From: Trueperella sp.
Lineage (GTDB): Bacteria > Actinomycetota > Actinomycetes > Actinomycetales > Actinomycetaceae
NCBI GenBank assembly: GCA_012727825.1
Contig: JAAYGH010000051.1
Coordinates: 1-5,498, forward strand
Reading direction: 5' to 3'
DNA length: 5,498 nucleotides
Part shown: in pieces, positions 1-5,498 of the stretch
Layout of the letters: each line of letters opens with the position of its first letter
Numbering within the stretch: the stretch's first letter is position 1
Translations under genes and position numbers: made by a program
Notes under the pieces: model-generated
What the model was told of the DNA's origin: nothing
Database searches by the model: none
What the model saw: only the letters and a program-made list of their open reading frames with translations

Positions 1-219
1 ACAAATAACACCGCCGACAAGACCAAGCTGAGTAATTTTGCTTACGGGGCAAAAGATTGTTGTGAGTTGCAACTCGGAGGCGCGTCTTTCGTCCCGCTTT
101 CCTCGTCTGCGCTGTGCGCCAAACTTCTCCCGACGACGGGGAGCGGGGGCAACCTCTACACCGCGGCATTCGTCCATTCGAGTGTGTTGCACAAGATAGA
201 CGACGTGCGACTGCGCTGA
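1..219 (+). CDS. Possible C-terminal end of an unidentified protein (5' truncated by window edge)
   Basis: Frame 1 stays open from the first base for 72 codons and ends at TGA 217-219, while the other two plus frames hit stops within the first 30 bases. About two thirds of its third codon positions are G or C, which is compatible with coding in this GC-rich DNA. The visible peptide matches no family I recognise. It contains an LPTTG pentapeptide (codons at 127-141), the consensus of sortase-anchored surface proteins. However, the roughly 25 residues after it are not a hydrophobic segment with an Arg/Lys-rich end, so a working sorting signal is not supported. The stop codon lies inside a 13-bp tandem duplication. 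One minus-strand frame is also open here, so this may be noncoding. Read it as a candidate gene tail only. Confidence 0.3.
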   Translation, partial: TNNTADKTKLSNFAYGAKDCCELQLGGASFVPLSSSALCAKLLPTTGSGGNLYTAAFVHSSVLHKIDDVRLR

Positions 220-233
220 GCGACTGCGCTGAG
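208..233. repeat. 13-bp perfect tandem duplication (2 copies)
   Basis: CGACTGCGCTGAG occurs twice back to back (208-220 and 221-233). The first copy contains the TGA that ends the upstream open frame. In the second copy the same TGA (230-232) falls in the frame of the downstream ATG at 242 and closes that frame upstream. The form suggests a simple slippage duplication. Confidence 0.85.
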
Positions 234-448
234 CGTCAGCGATGAAAATTGTGCAGGTGGCGCGATTCTTGCAGAAATGCTGTAAATCTTGCGAAAAAGA
301 TGAAAATCAGCCGAAAAGGGCACTTTTAGCGGGCGTGCACGAAATTTTGTCGGAGGGCGATTTTAGAATTGGTGTACTACTCATCGAGAAGCTCCGCGGA
401 AGCCATTCCACCGGATGTCTACTCTGGATGCCGCCAACGGAGGCCGTC
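234..448 (+). promoter_or_regulatory. AT-richer leader upstream of the DUF222/HNH gene, weak promoter candidate
   Basis: This stretch is richer in A and T than its surroundings and is the likely 5' control region of the DUF222/HNH gene. It happens to be open in that gene's frame from an ATG at 242, but no Shine-Dalgarno sequence precedes that ATG, and the encoded stretch (rich in Cys and Lys) does not resemble the usual start of this family. TAGAAT at 364-369 matches the -10 consensus at five of six positions. No good -35 hexamer lies 16-18 bp upstream, so the promoter is only a candidate. If it is used, the 5' untranslated leader would be roughly 70 nt. Confidence 0.25.
439..443 (+). promoter_or_regulatory. 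Ribosome binding site that sets the DUF222/HNH start
   Basis: GGAGG lies five bases before the ATG at 449-451, which is near-ideal spacing. The two earlier in-frame ATGs (242 and 428) have no comparable site, so this motif decides the start codon. Confidence 0.75.
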
Positions 449-2119
449 ATGTCTGCATTGCTTGCGTTCGACATTGACGGCTCCCCCATGCGCGCGGTGA
501 AGGATGGTGAACGGGAAGCCGTCACTGCCCAGAGTGATCCCACTACGGACGGCGAGGATGGGGCCGTTTCGCGGGCGCGTGAAGCTGTGATGGGGATGCG
601 TCGATCGGTGGCCGAGCTGGCCGGCGTCGACCTGGATGAGCTGGACGGGAAGATACAGCTTATTCTTTCTGACGAGCTGGTTAACGTCCTCAAAAAGGTC
701 ACGGCGATTCGAGCTGATGTGCTGGCGGCGATCGAGGCGTCAGGCAGTTGGAAAGGGCAGGGCTTCCGAACGCTGGCAGACCGCGAGCGCACGGCAAGCG
801 GAGCTACGAAAGCCGAGTCCACGCGGACGATCACACGGGCGAAGAGCCTGAAGCAAGATTTGCCGAAATTTCGCGAAGAGATCCACACGGGAGCGGTCTC
901 GATGTCCCACGTGGATGTAGTGAATCGAGTGGCAAATACGCCCGAGCTGAGGGCGCGCCTCACCGATCCCATGGACGGCGAGGCACAACTCCTCGACGCG
1001 GCGAAAGGCATGGATCCGGATCGTTTCTGGAAGCACGCTAAGGCGTGGGCTATCAAAAGCCAACCGACACAGTGTGAGGAGGAAAGTCGCAGGATGGCTC
1101 GCGAGGAAGACGTCACACTTGTAGAACGTGATGGCGGGTGGACGATGCGTGGATGGCTCACCTCGGAAAACGGCCGCATTGTTCACCGCGTCTTGACTGC
1201 CATGATGGGAGTGCCGAGCGCCGCCGATCCGCGCGGGCCGAAGGAACGGCGCGCTGGCGCCCTCGTCGGGCTATGTGCGAATGCGGCAGAATTCGGCGAC
1301 ATCAAGAAGTCAGCACTCGTGGCGCCTCACCTGTCGGTGCATGTCCCATTAGAGACAATGCTCGGTACTGAGATGGCCGCCCGGGTCTCACGGGAGCGTG
1401 CTGAGGCGACTCGCTTGGGCGGAGCTGGTGCTGGTGGTGTTGATGGAGCTACTAGCGTTGACGGAGCTAGCGAGGCGACCGATGGGACCCGAGCCGGGCG
1501 AGGCTCAGCCTTTGATCCTTCGGCGGACGAGCAGCCCGACACGCTGGGTCGCATCCTCGCCACCATTTCTTCCGGTTACGCACCGGACCTCTTCGAGGGA
1601 CTAGAACCAGCCACATTTGATGACGGCACCGCTCTACTTCCCTCCGAACTCCAAACTTTGCTGTGCCACTCGGAGATGTCGCGAGTACTTTTCGGCGCGA
1701 AAGGCGAGGTATTGGACGTCGGGCGAAAGAATCGGTTCGTGAGGAAGAGCCAAATTCGGGCGGTCGTTGCACGAGATAAAACCTGTCGGTTCCCGGGTTG
1801 TGACATCACAATCTCAAGTTCCGAAGTTCACCACGCCCAACATTGGGAACATGATGGGCGAACTGATCTCAATAATCTCGTGATGTTGTGCTGGTTCCAT
1901 CATCGTCATGTGCACAAACAAAACATCACCATTGTGCATCATGAAAATGGGTGGATTTTCAAATCACGCACCGGGAGGATTCTGTCCCGACCGCCCGATG
2001 CTCGCGAACACGCGGCGCCAAATGGGGCGATAGCTCTGGCGGGCGAGGCACCCGCTCTGGCCAAAAGTCAAGGGACGAGTATGCCCAAAAACGGAGACCC
2101 GCCGGATCTCTCGGGGTGA
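449..2119 (+). CDS. DUF222 and HNH endonuclease domain protein (13E12 repeat family type)
   Basis: From the ATG at 449 the product is 556 aa; the frame is open back to an ATG at 242 (625 aa), but only 449 has a ribosome binding site. The N-terminal two thirds (about residues 50-320) are a helical, charged DUF222 region, seen in the segment from SVAELAG through ELRARL. A Gly/Ala/Asp-rich linker (324-353) follows. The C-terminal HNH module starts at a CRFPGC Cys pair (C446, C451), then has the His pair of EVHH (H461, H462), Asn in LNNL (N475, N476) and a final LCWFHHRHVH (C481, H484, H485, H489). The HNH core residues and the likely zinc ligands are all present, so nuclease activity is plausible. 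The family is widespread and multicopy in Actinomycetota, with no firmly established function; in Mycobacterium tuberculosis REP13E12 copies are the integration sites of prophage phiRv1. The HNH part is visibly AT-richer than the middle of the gene. It stands alone on the plus strand, converging on the HAD gene. Family call secure, function unknown. Confidence 0.9.
   Translation: MSALLAFDIDGSPMRAVKDGEREAVTAQSDPTTDGEDGAVSRAREAVMGMRRSVAELAGVDLDELDGKIQLILSDELVNVLKKVTAIRADVLAAIEASGSWKGQGFRTLADRERTASGATKAESTRTITRAKSLKQDLPKFREEIHTGAVSMSHVDVVNRVANTPELRARLTDPMDGEAQLLDAAKGMDPDRFWKHAKAWAIKSQPTQCEEESRRMAREEDVTLVERDGGWTMRGWLTSENGRIVHRVLTAMMGVPSAADPRGPKERRAGALVGLCANAAEFGDIKKSALVAPHLSVHVPLETMLGTEMAARVSRERAEATRLGGAGAGGVDGATSVDGASEATDGTRAGRGSAFDPSADEQPDTLGRILATISSGYAPDLFEGLEPATFDDGTALLPSELQTLLCHSEMSRVLFGAKGEVLDVGRKNRFVRKSQIRAVVARDKTCRFPGCDITISSSEVHHAQHWEHDGRTDLNNLVMLCWFHHRHVHKQNITIVHHENGWIFKSRTGRILSRPPDAREHAAPNGAIALAGEAPALAKSQGTSMPKNGDPPDLSG
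1439..1474 (+). repeat. Imperfect 18-bp in-frame duplication in the linker coding region
   Basis: The 13-mer GTTGAYGGAGCTA occurs at 1439-1451 and 1457-1469, differing at one base, with an 18-bp period. The period is a multiple of three, so it gives two six-residue units (VDGATS and VDGASE) within the Gly/Ala-rich linker between the DUF222 and HNH parts. The adjoining GGTGCTGGTGGTG stretch is also simple-sequence-like, so this linker appears to have grown by slippage without breaking the frame. Confidence 0.7.
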
Positions 2120-2165
2120 CTGCGGTCCTCCATGGAGCGGGCCGGCCAGCGAACAGGGGCATGCG

Positions 2166-2293
2166 GTCGAGGTGCACGGTGGTCGAGGTGCACGGTGGTC
2201 GAGGTGCGCGGTAGTCGAGGTGCACGGTGGTCGAGGTGCGCGGTAGTCGAGGTGCACCGTGATCGAGGGCCAAGGTAGTCGAGGTGGCGAATG
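2166..2293. repeat. Eight-unit 16-bp tandem repeat array with two alternating subtypes
   Basis: Units begin at 2166, 2182, 2198, 2214, 2230, 2246, 2262 and 2278, exactly 16 bp apart. Units 1, 2 and 4 read GTCGAGGTGCACGGTG. Units 3 and 5 read GTCGAGGTGCGCGGTA. Unit 6 is the first type with one change (ACCGTG), and units 7 and 8 are degenerate. The two variable positions change together, so units 2-3 and 4-5 form 32-bp double units. Each of the first six units contains TCGA; those of the first type also contain the palindrome GTGCAC, which recurs at 2188, 2220 and 2252, 32 bp apart. The array fills most of the gap between the convergent DUF222/HNH and HAD genes. Sixteen is not a multiple of three, and no gene is supported here. 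No typical hairpin plus T-run terminator was seen in the gap. Confidence 0.95.
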
Positions 2294-2331
2294 GTTATGC
2301 ATGCGACCGGATGCTTTCAGAGACGAGCCAT

Positions 2332-3135
2332 CTAACGTCGTCTTACCAAATCCTTCATGAGTTCCAGTAAACCCACGGGATCATCAACCACGATATCTGC
2401 CTCAACCTGCACGTCGTATGGGCGCTCGGGGGCGCCAGGTACGGGCGTGAGAACAGTTTTACCGGCGCCCGCGCGAACGCCTGCAAGAACGTCGCGAACG
2501 AGCCGATCACCCACGTACCAACATTCCCCAATTCCAACCTCAATGCCATCAGCGGCCCGCCACAGAAGCTCGGGGTTCGGCTTGCGCACGCCCGCCTCGT
2601 CTGAATAGATCTCGGCACGGACAAAGCGCGATAACCCCGCGCGCTCAAGGAAGTCGCGGTGCACCTCACCCGAGAGAGCGTTGGATGCAATAGCTACCGG
2701 GATGCCCACCTCGTGACACCACGCAAGCACCTCCGCAATTCCGTCGCGCAGGGTGCGAACTGCCTGAGTGTCAGAGACGAGATAGCATATTCTCGGCGCG
2801 AAACTCCGTAGAATTTGCTGTGCCTCGCTCGGCCAATCGGCTGCGATGAAGTCGAGAACGTAGCCTTCGTGCGTCAGTTCCCTTGGGTGCGCCGGCCTCG
2901 ACATCGCGTCACGCCACAGCTTTGCAGCCGTTTCGCCGGCCAAGACATCGAGCGCGATTCGTTCCCTCGTCACGAACTTCCCACCCAGAATCTCAAAGAT
3001 CTCATCGGCGACCTTTTCATTCCAGCCTGCAGGAGTTTGAGACTCAACAATGACGCCCCCAAAATCCAGGATAAGTCCCTTCGGGAGAGTCAGTGGCAAA
3101 GGATCAGATGACAACTGCGCTAAAGGGTTGGGCAC
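2332..3135 (-). CDS. HAD-superfamily hydrolase (subfamily IA-like phosphatase)
   Basis: A complete 267-aa protein starting at a GTG (3135-3133) chosen because AGGAG lies six bases upstream. HAD motifs appear in order: motif I LDFGGVIV with nucleophile D24; motif II ending in S151 (VAIASN); motif III K185 (GVRKPNP); motif IV GDRLVRD with D210 and D215 for the magnesium ion. Residues of about 30-140 would form the inserted helical cap typical of the IA group, and the end (GVRAGAGKTVLT, then a degenerate acidic helix) is also typical. The protein is cytosolic; no signal peptide or membrane segment is visible. The position two residues after the nucleophile, usually Asp acting as general acid/base, is Gly26. 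The same feature occurs in YihX-like HAD proteins (DLGNV), so it does not prove inactivity. Substrate cannot be read from sequence. It lies downstream of mfd on the same strand after a 273-bp repeat-rich gap, and probably has its own promoter. Confidence 0.88.
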   Translation of the reverse strand: MPNPLAQLSSDPLPLTLPKGLILDFGGVIVESQTPAGWNEKVADEIFEILGGKFVTRERIALDVLAGETAAKLWRDAMSRPAHPRELTHEGYVLDFIAADWPSEAQQILRSFAPRICYLVSDTQAVRTLRDGIAEVLAWCHEVGIPVAIASNALSGEVHRDFLERAGLSRFVRAEIYSDEAGVRKPNPELLWRAADGIEVGIGECWYVGDRLVRDVLAGVRAGAGKTVLTPVPGAPERPYDVQVEADIVVDDPVGLLELMKDLVRRR

Positions 3136-3141
3136 GTGTTT

Positions 3142-3146
3142 CTCCT
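3142..3146 (-). promoter_or_regulatory. Ribosome binding site for the HAD hydrolase GTG start
   Basis: On the minus strand AGGAG (3146 down to 3142) is followed by six bases and then the GTG start codon. This supports the non-ATG start of the HAD gene. Confidence 0.75.
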
Positions 3147-3154
3147 AAACGAAG

Positions 3155-3176
3155 GGTCAATGCGTGGTCAATGCGT
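3155..3176. repeat. 11-bp perfect tandem duplication upstream of the HAD gene
   Basis: GGTCAATGCGT occurs twice in tandem (3155-3165, 3166-3176), followed by GGTCGAGG that starts like a third copy. Read on the minus strand each copy contains TTGACC, close to a -35 hexamer, but no suitable -10 lies at the right distance before the HAD start. The copies are 20 to 41 bp upstream of the GTG, where they could act as operator half-sites; that role is inference. Confidence 0.8.
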
Positions 3177-3252
3177 GGTCGAGGCCCTCATTAACCGAGA
3201 GCAAGGTCCTGTCCACATGCTCGCCCACCTGTGCAAGATCGTCTAGCCGGTT

Positions 3253-3266
3253 GTGGTCAGTGGTCA
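3253..3266. repeat. 7-bp perfect tandem duplication
   Basis: GTGGTCA is repeated directly (3253-3259, 3260-3266). It shares the core GTGGTC with the 11-bp repeat nearby and with the 16-bp array on the other side of the HAD gene. Confidence 0.65.
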
Positions 3267-3271
3267 TTTTA
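3266..3271 (-). promoter_or_regulatory. Weak -10 candidate for the HAD gene
   Basis: On the minus strand TAAAAT (3271 down to 3266) matches the -10 consensus at five of six positions and is 130 bp before the HAD start codon. No recognisable -35 hexamer is at the expected distance, so this is only a lead. A transcript from here would carry the 7-bp and 11-bp repeats near or within its 5' leader. Confidence 0.18.
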
Positions 3272-3290
3272 CCCAGCCAATCGGGCGGTT

Positions 3291-3320
3291 GGGCCAGTGA
3301 ACGGTCGGGTCAGTGAACGG
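3291..3320. repeat. Two-copy 16-bp-period direct repeat
   Basis: GGGYCAGTGAACGG occurs at 3291-3304 and 3307-3320, differing at one base, with a 16-bp period. Both the period and the core GTGAACGG resemble the GTGCACGG units of the array at 2166-2293, suggesting a diverged relative, although two copies are too few to be sure. Confidence 0.7.
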
Positions 3321-3382
3321 AGGGCGGGAGTGGCGTGGTCTCGTAGGTGGAAAGTGCCACCGCCGGTAGAACCCGTCGCAGG

Positions 3383-3406
3383 CACCGGCACCAGCACCAG
3401 CACCAG
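3383..3406. repeat. CACCRG hexanucleotide repeat just after the mfd stop
   Basis: CACCGG is followed by three copies of CACCAG. On the minus strand the run (CTGGTG units) begins three bases past the mfd TAG stop at 3411-3409. Because it lies outside the frame, copy-number change would not alter Mfd. Confidence 0.8.
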
Positions 3407-3408
3407 CA

Positions 3409-5498
3409 CTACGAGCCAATCGACGCGAGCATCACCGAATCGATAACATGCTCAACAAAGTCGAGCATGTCCTCGTTGTCGAGGGGCTTTTGGGCCCCGA
3501 GCTTTCGAGGATTCTGTACTGGGGTCGGTACTAGCAGCGTGCGGATCGCCGGCTTGACGATCGCCTTGGGGTACAGCCTGCGCAACCGCGCCTGCCGCGA
3601 ATCGGGCAGGATGACCGGCGCGAATCGCACGTTCGGGCCTTGCATCGTAATCTCCTCGATGCCCGCCTCGCGCGCCTTCTCCCGCAGTTCCGCGAGCGCG
3701 AAGAGACGATTCACCTCCACCGGCACCGAACCGTACCGATCTACAAGTTCTTGGTGGACATCGGAGCGCTGGGATGTCGACGTCGTCGCCGCAATCTTCG
3801 TATAAATCTCCAGCCGCAACCGCTCGGACGTCACCCAATTTTCAGGCACGTAGGCTTCGATCGGGATCTCAATGCGGATCTCACCCGCCTTTTCGACGTC
3901 GGTGCGCTTATCTTGGCCCGTGATCTTTGCGACGGCCTCGGAAATCATCCGAATGTAGAGATCAAAACCGACTCCCGCGATCTGGCCAGACTGCTCACCG
4001 CCCAGCAGGTTGCCAGCACCGCGAATTTCGAGATCCTTCAGTGCCACCTGGAACCCGGCGCCAAGCTCGGTGTGCGAGGCGATTGTGCGCAGCCGCTCGA
4101 GCGCGGTCTCCGTCATCGTGCCATCTCGCGGATAGAAGAAGTAGGCGTATGCGCGGTCGCGTCCACGGCCCACACGGCCTCTCAACTGATGGAGCTGCGA
4201 CAGGCCGAGCCTGTGCGCATTCTCCACGATGAGCGTGTTCGCGTTCGAAATGTCGAGGCCCGTCTCGATGATGGTCGTGGAAACGAGGACGTCGATCTCC
4301 TTGTTCCAGAACTGGTCGATGATGAGTTCAAGCTGGTGTTCCGGCATTTGACCATGGGCAACACCAATGCGGGCATCCGGCACCAATTCTTGCAGCTCCG
4401 TGGCCACCCGGTTGATGGACTGCGTGCGGTTGTGCACGTAGAACACCTGGCCGTCACGCAAGAGCTCACGCTTGATCGCGGCCGCTACTTGCTGGGATTC
4501 GTGGGCGCCCACGTAGGTAAGAATCGGGTGCCGTTCCTCTGGCGGGGTTGCGAGTGTCGACATCTGCCTCAGGCCCGTCACCGCCATTTCGAGCGTTCGC
4601 GGAATCGGGGTCGCCGACATTGAGAGCACGTCCACTGCCGGGTACATCTGTTTGAGTGTTTCTTTGTGCTCGACACCGAAGCGCTGTTCCTCATCGATCA
4701 CCACGAGGCCGAGATCCTTGAACCGCACGTCGCCCGTAATCAACCGGTGCGTACCAATCACGACGTCGATCGTTCCTTCGCGTAGGCCTTTCTTTACGAT
4801 GTCCGCCTCACGGTCGCTCTGGAAACGCGAGAGCTGCCCGACGTCAACCGGGAACCCCGCGTAACGTTCCATGAACGTGTCCAGGTGCTGTTGCACAAGG
4901 AGCGTGGTGGGCGCAAGAATCGCCACCTGCTTGCCGTCTTGGACCGCCTTGAACGCCGCGCGCACAGCGATCTCGGTCTTCCCGTATCCGACGTCGCCCG
5001 AAATCAGGCGATCCATCGGCTCGGGTGATTCCATATCGCGCTTAACTTCATCAATCGTGGAGAGCTGATCAGGGGTTTCGATATGCTCGAACGCATCCTC
5101 CAACTCGTGTTGCCACGGCGTATCCGGCGAAAACGCGTGGCCTTTCGTTGCCCTGCGCTGGGCGTAGAGACGCACGAGCTCCTTCGCAATCTGCTTGACC
5201 GCGGCCCGCGCCTTCGACTTCGCCTTCTCCCAATCAGCGCCGCCCATCTTGTTGAGCGACGGCGCATCGCCACCCGAGTATTTCGAGATCTGATCGAGCT
5301 GGTCGGTTGGCACCCATAACTGGTCGCGCGCTTGGCCGCGCCGCGACGGCGCATACTCGAGTACCACGTACTCGCGCTGAGCGCCGTTTGGCCCGCCGAG
5401 CTTTCGCTTCGCCAGCTTCACAAACTGCGCAACCCCGTGGCGTGCATGTACGACGTAATCGCCCGCCTTGAGCTGCAGCGGGTCAACGGCGTTCTTCC
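3409..5498 (-). CDS. mfd: Mfd, transcription-repair coupling factor (C-terminal part; N-terminus beyond the window)
   Basis: The frame is open to the right edge; 695 residues and the TAG stop are visible, against roughly 1100-1200 for full Mfd, so the UvrB-like N-terminal domains lie outside. Numbered from the first whole codon: the CarD-like RNA polymerase interaction domain is at the start ([17 protein letters not shown]); then the RecG-like helicase with Walker A GDVGYGKT (167-174), Walker B DEEQ (268-271), SAT motif (294-296), motif V ([15 protein letters not shown]) and motif VI (QLRGRVGRG, from 437). Next is the TRG translocation motif (about 467-504, ending [14 protein letters not shown]) and the C-terminal regulatory domain (about 535 on). 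All helicase motifs look intact. Mfd binds RNA polymerase stalled at a lesion, moves on upstream DNA by ATP hydrolysis to release it, and recruits UvrA in the cytoplasm. The GTG at 5421 is in the middle of the domain and is not the start. Confidence 0.98.
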   Translation of the reverse strand, partial: KNAVDPLQLKAGDYVVHARHGVAQFVKLAKRKLGGPNGAQREYVVLEYAPSRRGQARDQLWVPTDQLDQISKYSGGDAPSLNKMGGADWEKAKSKARAAVKQIAKELVRLYAQRRATKGHAFSPDTPWQHELEDAFEHIETPDQLSTIDEVKRDMESPEPMDRLISGDVGYGKTEIAVRAAFKAVQDGKQVAILAPTTLLVQQHLDTFMERYAGFPVDVGQLSRFQSDREADIVKKGLREGTIDVVIGTHRLITGDVRFKDLGLVVIDEEQRFGVEHKETLKQMYPAVDVLSMSATPIPRTLEMAVTGLRQMSTLATPPEERHPILTYVGAHESQQVAAAIKRELLRDGQVFYVHNRTQSINRVATELQELVPDARIGVAHGQMPEHQLELIIDQFWNKEIDVLVSTTIIETGLDISNANTLIVENAHRLGLSQLHQLRGRVGRGRDRAYAYFFYPRDGTMTETALERLRTIASHTELGAGFQVALKDLEIRGAGNLLGGEQSGQIAGVGFDLYIRMISEAVAKITGQDKRTDVEKAGEIRIEIPIEAYVPENWVTSERLRLEIYTKIAATTSTSQRSDVHQELVDRYGSVPVEVNRLFALAELREKAREAGIEEITMQGPNVRFAPVILPDSRQARLRRLYPKAIVKPAIRTLLVPTPVQNPRKLGAQKPLDNEDMLDFVEHVIDSVMLASIGS

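Noticed and set aside
127..143. Hairpin CTCCC/GGGAG as a terminator
   Set aside because: The stem is only five base pairs and is not followed by a T-run.
307..1179. Long minus-strand open frame (290 codons) opposite the DUF222/HNH gene
   Set aside because: It is Ser/Arg-rich, matches no family, and lies opposite a gene with clear conserved domains; it is the usual antisense shadow in GC-rich DNA.
2166..2293. CRISPR array
   Set aside because: Units are 16 bp with no unique spacers between them and no cas genes are nearby.
1959..2302. Minus-strand frames with a repeating Pro/Thr/His-rich peptide across the 16-bp array
   Set aside because: The repeat unit is not a multiple of three, so the peptide repeat is only the array read through successive frames; the frames also overlap the C-terminus of the DUF222/HNH gene.
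2321..2343. Inverted repeat AGACGA/TCGTCT around the HAD stop codon as a terminator
   Set aside because: Six-bp stem with an 11-base loop, overlaps the end of the coding sequence and has no T-run on either strand.
3273..3294. Minus-strand stem CCCAACC/GGCTGGG as an mfd terminator
   Set aside because: Has a mismatch and no following T-run; too weak to report as a terminator.
3346..3361. Hairpin GGTGG/CCACC downstream of mfd
   Set aside because: Five-bp stem without a T-run; likely chance in GC-rich sequence.
3640..4623. Plus-strand open frame (327 codons) opposite mfd
   Set aside because: It mirrors the helicase coding region, is His/Arg/Leu-rich, and has no recognisable domain; Mfd on the other strand is certain.

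Overview
The window looks like chromosomal DNA from a GC-rich Gram-positive bacterium of the phylum Actinomycetota. The best clue is a DUF222/HNH (13E12-type) endonuclease-like gene, a family that is strongly expanded in that phylum. Moderate rather than extreme GC, and AT-richer patches, would fit Actinomycetaceae-like genera, but that narrower placement is inference only.

Layout from left to right. (1) Bases 1-219 hold an open frame that enters from the left edge and may be the tail of an unidentified gene; its stop lies in a 13-bp tandem duplication. (2) An AT-richer leader of about 230 bp precedes a complete plus-strand DUF222/HNH gene. I start that gene at 449 because of a strong GGAGG ribosome binding site, not at the upstream in-frame ATG at 242. 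(3) The gap between the convergent DUF222/HNH and HAD genes (2120-2331) is dominated by an eight-unit, 16-bp tandem repeat array with alternating subtypes. (4) A complete minus-strand HAD-superfamily hydrolase gene follows (2332-3135, GTG start with a good AGGAG site). (5) A gap of 273 bp (3136-3408) has no supported gene but four short direct-repeat clusters, some sharing core sequence with the 16-bp array on the other side of the HAD gene. (6) The 3' part of mfd, the transcription-repair coupling factor, lies on the minus strand and runs off the right edge.

Mfd removes RNA polymerase stalled at DNA lesions and recruits nucleotide excision repair; this is a housekeeping gene. The HAD gene is downstream of mfd on the same strand, but the long repeat-rich gap and its own ribosome binding site argue against tight coupling. 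The DUF222/HNH gene is probably accessory. No full defence system, CRISPR array, tRNA, rRNA or insertion sequence with inverted ends was recognised. The most unusual content is the repeat DNA on both sides of the HAD gene.
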